Assembly: GCA_003516865.1 (NCBI GenBank)
Contig: DPBR01000003.1
Coordinates: 17,444 to 25,471, forward strand
Length of the DNA: 8,028 bases
DNA from: Oscillospiraceae bacterium
GTDB lineage: Bacteria > Bacillota > Clostridia > Oscillospirales > Ruminococcaceae
Direction: 5' to 3'
The position numbers and the translations under genes are program-made. Numbering within the stretch: position 1 is the first letter of the stretch; each line of letters starts with the position of its first letter. Shown here one piece after another: positions 5,466 to 8,028 of this stretch. The notes under the pieces are model-generated. The model ran no database searches. It was given only the letters and a program-made list of their open reading frames with translations, and was not told where the DNA came from.

Positions 5466-6830
5466 CTATTTCCCCACGCAGAACCGCTTGAAAACCTCCG
5501 CGATAACCTCCTCCGAGGCTCTTTTCCCGGAAAGCTCGTACACCGCGTCAAGCGCCGCTTCAAGCTCAACGCCTATCGCGTCGGGAGTAACGCCGAGAGC
5601 CGCCGCCGAAAGCGCCTCGCCGACGTGCCGTTCCGCTCTGAGAACGCAGCTTCTCTGGCGCTCGTTCGCGAGAAAACCCGCGTTCGCGTCAAATTTATCG
5701 AGATTAAGCCGCGCGGTAATCGCGTTTCCGATAATCTCGGCGCAATTTGTGTTTTTAGCGGAAATCACGGCTGCTTTTCCGAGCTTTTCCTCAAGAAAAT
5801 CAACGTCAAGCCTGTTTTCAAGGTCGCTTTTGTTCACAACGGGGATTACGTTCTTCCCCTCAATCAGCCCGATAAGCCGCTTGTCCTCGTCCGAAAGCTC
5901 GCGCGAGCCGTCGAATACCGCAAGCACGATATCCGCGTTTTCAAGCCGTTTAAGCATAATCTCGACGCCGATTTTCTCGATTTCATCGTCCGTTTCGCGG
6001 ATACCCGCGCAGTCCGACAGCAGGCACACCGCGCCGTTTATATTCACGGTTTCTTCAACGATATCGCGCGTTGTTCCCGCAACGGAGCTTACGATGCTGC
6101 GTTCTCTGCCCGAAAGCAGGTTCATAATCGTGGATTTACCGACGTTCGGCTTACCGACAATCGCGCAGGAAATTCCCTCGCGGATAAGCCGCCCCGCGTC
6201 ATATTCCGAAAGCAGCCGCTTAAAGTCGTTCTCGACCTCGGAAAGCCTTTCGCAGAGCCATTCTTCGGTAACAACAGGCGTATCGTCGTCGGGATAGTCA
6301 ATCCACGCGGAAATCTGCGCGGAAACCTCCATAATTTTCGCCGCGATATCCTCGCATCTGCGGAAAAGCGCGCCCTCGCGCTGCGCGTTCGAACAGGACA
6401 AAATCTGCTTTCCCTGCGCGGAAATCACGTCCGCGACAGCCTCCGCCTGCGTAAGCGACATTTTCCCGTTAAGAAGCGCTCTTTTCGTGAATTCGCCCGC
6501 CGCGGCAGGCTCTGCGCCCGCTTTGAGGCAGGCCGTAAGCACTCTCTGCGTGACGTAAATTCCGCCGTGACAGAAAATCTCGCAGACGTCCTCGCCCGTG
6601 TAGGAGTGCGGAGCGCGGTAAACGAGCAGAACGCCGTCGTCAAGCCGCTCGCCGCCGTCGGAAATTTTGCCGTAAGCCGCGGTATAGCCGCTCATTTCGC
6701 TTATTTTCACTTTTGGGTAAACCGCCGCGAACACGTCCTCCGCCACGGAAAACGCGTGTTCACCCGATATTCTCACAGCCGAAATTCCGCCGACTGCCGC
6801 GGGCGTTGCGATAGCGCAAACTGTTGACAA
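5466..6830 (-). CDS. mnmE: tRNA uridine-5-carboxymethylaminomethyl modification GTPase MnmE (TrmE)
   Basis: A 454-residue protein of normal length for the family. With MnmG it installs the (carboxymethyl)aminomethyl group at C5 of wobble uridine-34 in certain tRNAs, using a tetrahydrofolate one-carbon unit. The N-terminal folate-binding domain shows CHGG and GEFTKRALLNGKMSLTQAEA (113-132). The inserted G domain has G1 GKPNVGKS (226-233), G2 GTTRD (252-256), G3 DCAG (273-276), G4 NKSD (333-336) and SAK (357-359). Arg278 and Glu285 keep the spacing of the catalytic Arg and Glu of the E. coli enzyme. The C-terminus carries the diagnostic FCVGK with Cys451. The start is TTG at 6830, supported by AAGGTGAGG overlapping the stop of the upstream secA-like gene; no better ATG fits the conserved N-terminus. 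The usual partner mnmG is not in the window. Only oddity: Cys274 replaces the usual Thr of DTAG. Confidence 0.97.
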   Translation of the reverse strand: MSTVCAIATPAAVGGISAVRISGEHAFSVAEDVFAAVYPKVKISEMSGYTAAYGKISDGGERLDDGVLLVYRAPHSYTGEDVCEIFCHGGIYVTQRVLTACLKAGAEPAAAGEFTKRALLNGKMSLTQAEAVADVISAQGKQILSCSNAQREGALFRRCEDIAAKIMEVSAQISAWIDYPDDDTPVVTEEWLCERLSEVENDFKRLLSEYDAGRLIREGISCAIVGKPNVGKSTIMNLLSGRERSIVSSVAGTTRDIVEETVNINGAVCLLSDCAGIRETDDEIEKIGVEIMLKRLENADIVLAVFDGSRELSDEDKRLIGLIEGKNVIPVVNKSDLENRLDVDFLEEKLGKAAVISAKNTNCAEIIGNAITARLNLDKFDANAGFLANERQRSCVLRAERHVGEALSAAALGVTPDAIGVELEAALDAVYELSGKRASEEVIAEVFKRFCVGK

Positions 6831-6839
6831 AACCTCACC

Positions 6840-8028
6840 TTATTTCTTCCCGAACAGCTTTCCAAAAAAGCCTTTTTTCTCGATTTTACTCTCGTTTACG
6901 AGCGTTTTTTCTTCATCTTCCTCCTCGGAGAAAACGCTCAGCAAAATCGGCTTTGCCTTGAACTCCTCCGCCATATCGTTGAGCAGATATGTGTAAATTC
7001 CCGTGGGCTTCTCAACCTTGTAGTCCTCGATTTTCCCACATTCCAGCAGCGCTTCGAGCTTCTCGGTCATTCTGTCGGGGATAGTCTGCGCCGCGTTTTC
7101 ATAATATTCCTCGCAGGCAATATTGTACTCGTCCGCGGGATTTCTGCCTGCAATCTGCGTGAGGTGAATACCCTCGCGGAGATACGCCGTATAGTCGAGA
7201 TAATCGCAGTGAAACTCGTTCAGAAGCGCCGCGAGAACCTCGTTTTCAAGCTTCTGCACAGCCTTTTTGCCAAACCTTTCGCACGCTTTTTCGTAGTCGT
7301 CGGGCGCGTTTTTCTTCCACATCTCGCTGTTGTATTCTCCGTCAAGCAGCGCGTTTCTGCGTGAAAAAGTAAGTTCGCGGTGCTTTTCGCCGATAAGCGT
7401 GTATTTCATCAGATTAACGCGCTCGTCGAAAGCGTCGCTCTCGGTTATCCTCTGAACGCGCTCCGCTTCCCGCAGAACAACCTTGTCCGTGATAACGCCG
7501 CTTGTTTTCTCGCTCGGATAATGCCGACCGCAGAGCTTTTTGAGGTTGTTTTTCACGGCGATTTCATCGTCGAGCGCCGCGAAATATCTGCTTTCGCCGA
7601 CGTCGCCCTGACGTCCCGCGCGCCCTCTTATCTGGCGGACAATCCGCGAACTTTCGCGCATTGACGTTACGATAACAAGCAGACCGCCGACACTCTCGAC
7701 AAATTCCTTATCCGCGCAGTCCTCGCCGCCGAGCTTGATATCAACGCCGCGTCCCGCCATATTTGTGGTAATCGTGACGGTTTTGCGCTCGCCCGCTTTC
7801 GCGATAATTCCCGCTTCCTCGAAGTTGTTTTTCGCGTTGAGAACGCTGCATTTAACGCCTTTTTCCCGCAGTTCCGCGGCAAGGCTTTCGCTTTCCTCAA
7901 TGCTTTCCGTTCCGACAAGCACGGGGCGTTCCTTTTCGTAGGCTTCGGTTATCGCGGAAACGACAGCCCGCCGCTTTTCGTCCTTATCAAAATAAATCTC
8001 AATCGGATTGTCGATTCTGCGGCAGGGA
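6840..8028 (-). CDS. SecA-family protein translocase ATPase, C-terminal part (divergent, SecA2-like?)
   Basis: The last 395 codons are visible; the N-terminus is beyond the right edge. SecA drives secretory proteins through SecYEG using ATP. The second nucleotide-binding domain shows RPVLVGTESIEESE, VLNAK, NMAGRGVDIKLGG (helicase motif V, codons from about 7763) and QIRGRAGRQGD (motif VI, about 7634-7602) with the arginine-finger residues intact. The helical scaffold region keeps LREGIHL and GRNPADEY, like the RxGIxLRxxGQRDPxxEY stretch of SecA. The segment around GGLLVIVTSMRESSRI departs from the near-invariant GTERHESRRID of housekeeping SecA. The protein ends in a basic KKGFFGKLFGKK with no Cys-rich zinc-binding tail. 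These points favour an accessory SecA2-like protein or a divergent housekeeping SecA. Stop to mnmE start is 9 nt and the mnmE ribosome site overlaps the stop. The family is certain; SecA1 versus SecA2 is not. Confidence 0.9.
   Translation of the reverse strand, partial: PCRRIDNPIEIYFDKDEKRRAVVSAITEAYEKERPVLVGTESIEESESLAAELREKGVKCSVLNAKNNFEEAGIIAKAGERKTVTITTNMAGRGVDIKLGGEDCADKEFVESVGGLLVIVTSMRESSRIVRQIRGRAGRQGDVGESRYFAALDDEIAVKNNLKKLCGRHYPSEKTSGVITDKVVLREAERVQRITESDAFDERVNLMKYTLIGEKHRELTFSRRNALLDGEYNSEMWKKNAPDDYEKACERFGKKAVQKLENEVLAALLNEFHCDYLDYTAYLREGIHLTQIAGRNPADEYNIACEEYYENAAQTIPDRMTEKLEALLECGKIEDYKVEKPTGIYTYLLNDMAEEFKAKPILLSVFSEEEDEEKTLVNESKIEKKGFFGKLFGKK

Noticed and set aside
876..7744. 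Frequent GATATC palindromes spread across the window
   Set aside because: Those I checked are in-frame Asp-Ile codon pairs (GAT ATC) on the minus strand, and the spacing is irregular. Codon usage explains them better than a recognition-site or regulatory signal.

Overview
The window carries one run of six genes, all on the minus strand. Reading 5'->3' along that strand: the C-terminal part of a divergent SecA-family translocase (cut by the right edge), mnmE (tRNA-modification GTPase), two consecutive TrkA-type NAD-binding RCK proteins, a long FtsA/PilM-like actin-fold ATPase, and a lipoprotein with a CBM35-like module joined to a GH26-like domain. Gaps are 9, 99, 10, 21 and 9 nt, so the genes are probably one transcription unit. 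No promoter is visible, and the operon start lies beyond the right edge.

The organism looks like a moderately GC-rich anaerobic Firmicute of the Clostridia (Oscillospiraceae/Ruminococcaceae type). This is inferred from the Gram-positive lipobox lipoprotein, the long FtsA-like protein with C-terminal repeats, RCK proteins of Ktr/Trk type, purine-rich Shine-Dalgarno sites, and the GH26/CBM combination common in plant-fibre-degrading gut Clostridia. The sequence alone does not fix the genus.

The left 340 bases have no gene but are densely structured. Going downstream from the lipoprotein stop, the minus-strand transcript meets a GC-rich hairpin, a perfect 15-bp A/T-rich hairpin, a bidirectional intrinsic terminator, and then a ~208-bp nested inverted repeat (32/36 matching outer arms, a 10-bp inner arm and a central 14-bp terminator hairpin). 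The inverted repeat could be a MITE-like element or a structured RNA.

The window contains no complete, recognised defence or mobile system. The points most worth a second look are: (1) the GH26-like lipoprotein keeps the family scaffold but appears to lack both catalytic glutamates, so it is probably a pseudo-glycosidase; (2) the actin-like protein has a histone-H1-like/AT-hook-like basic N-terminal tail built on a 30-bp tandem repeat and a C-terminal array of seven hydrophobic-NG modules; (3) a second, decayed copy of the mnmE 3' end, still reading RFCAGK-stop, sits directly before the first trkA gene; (4) the large inverted-repeat element at the left end.

Functionally the run mixes protein export (SecA), translation fidelity (MnmE), K+ homeostasis (TrkA pair), a cytoskeletal or division-like ATPase, and a surface sugar-binding lipoprotein. 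How these cooperate, if they do, cannot be read from the sequence.
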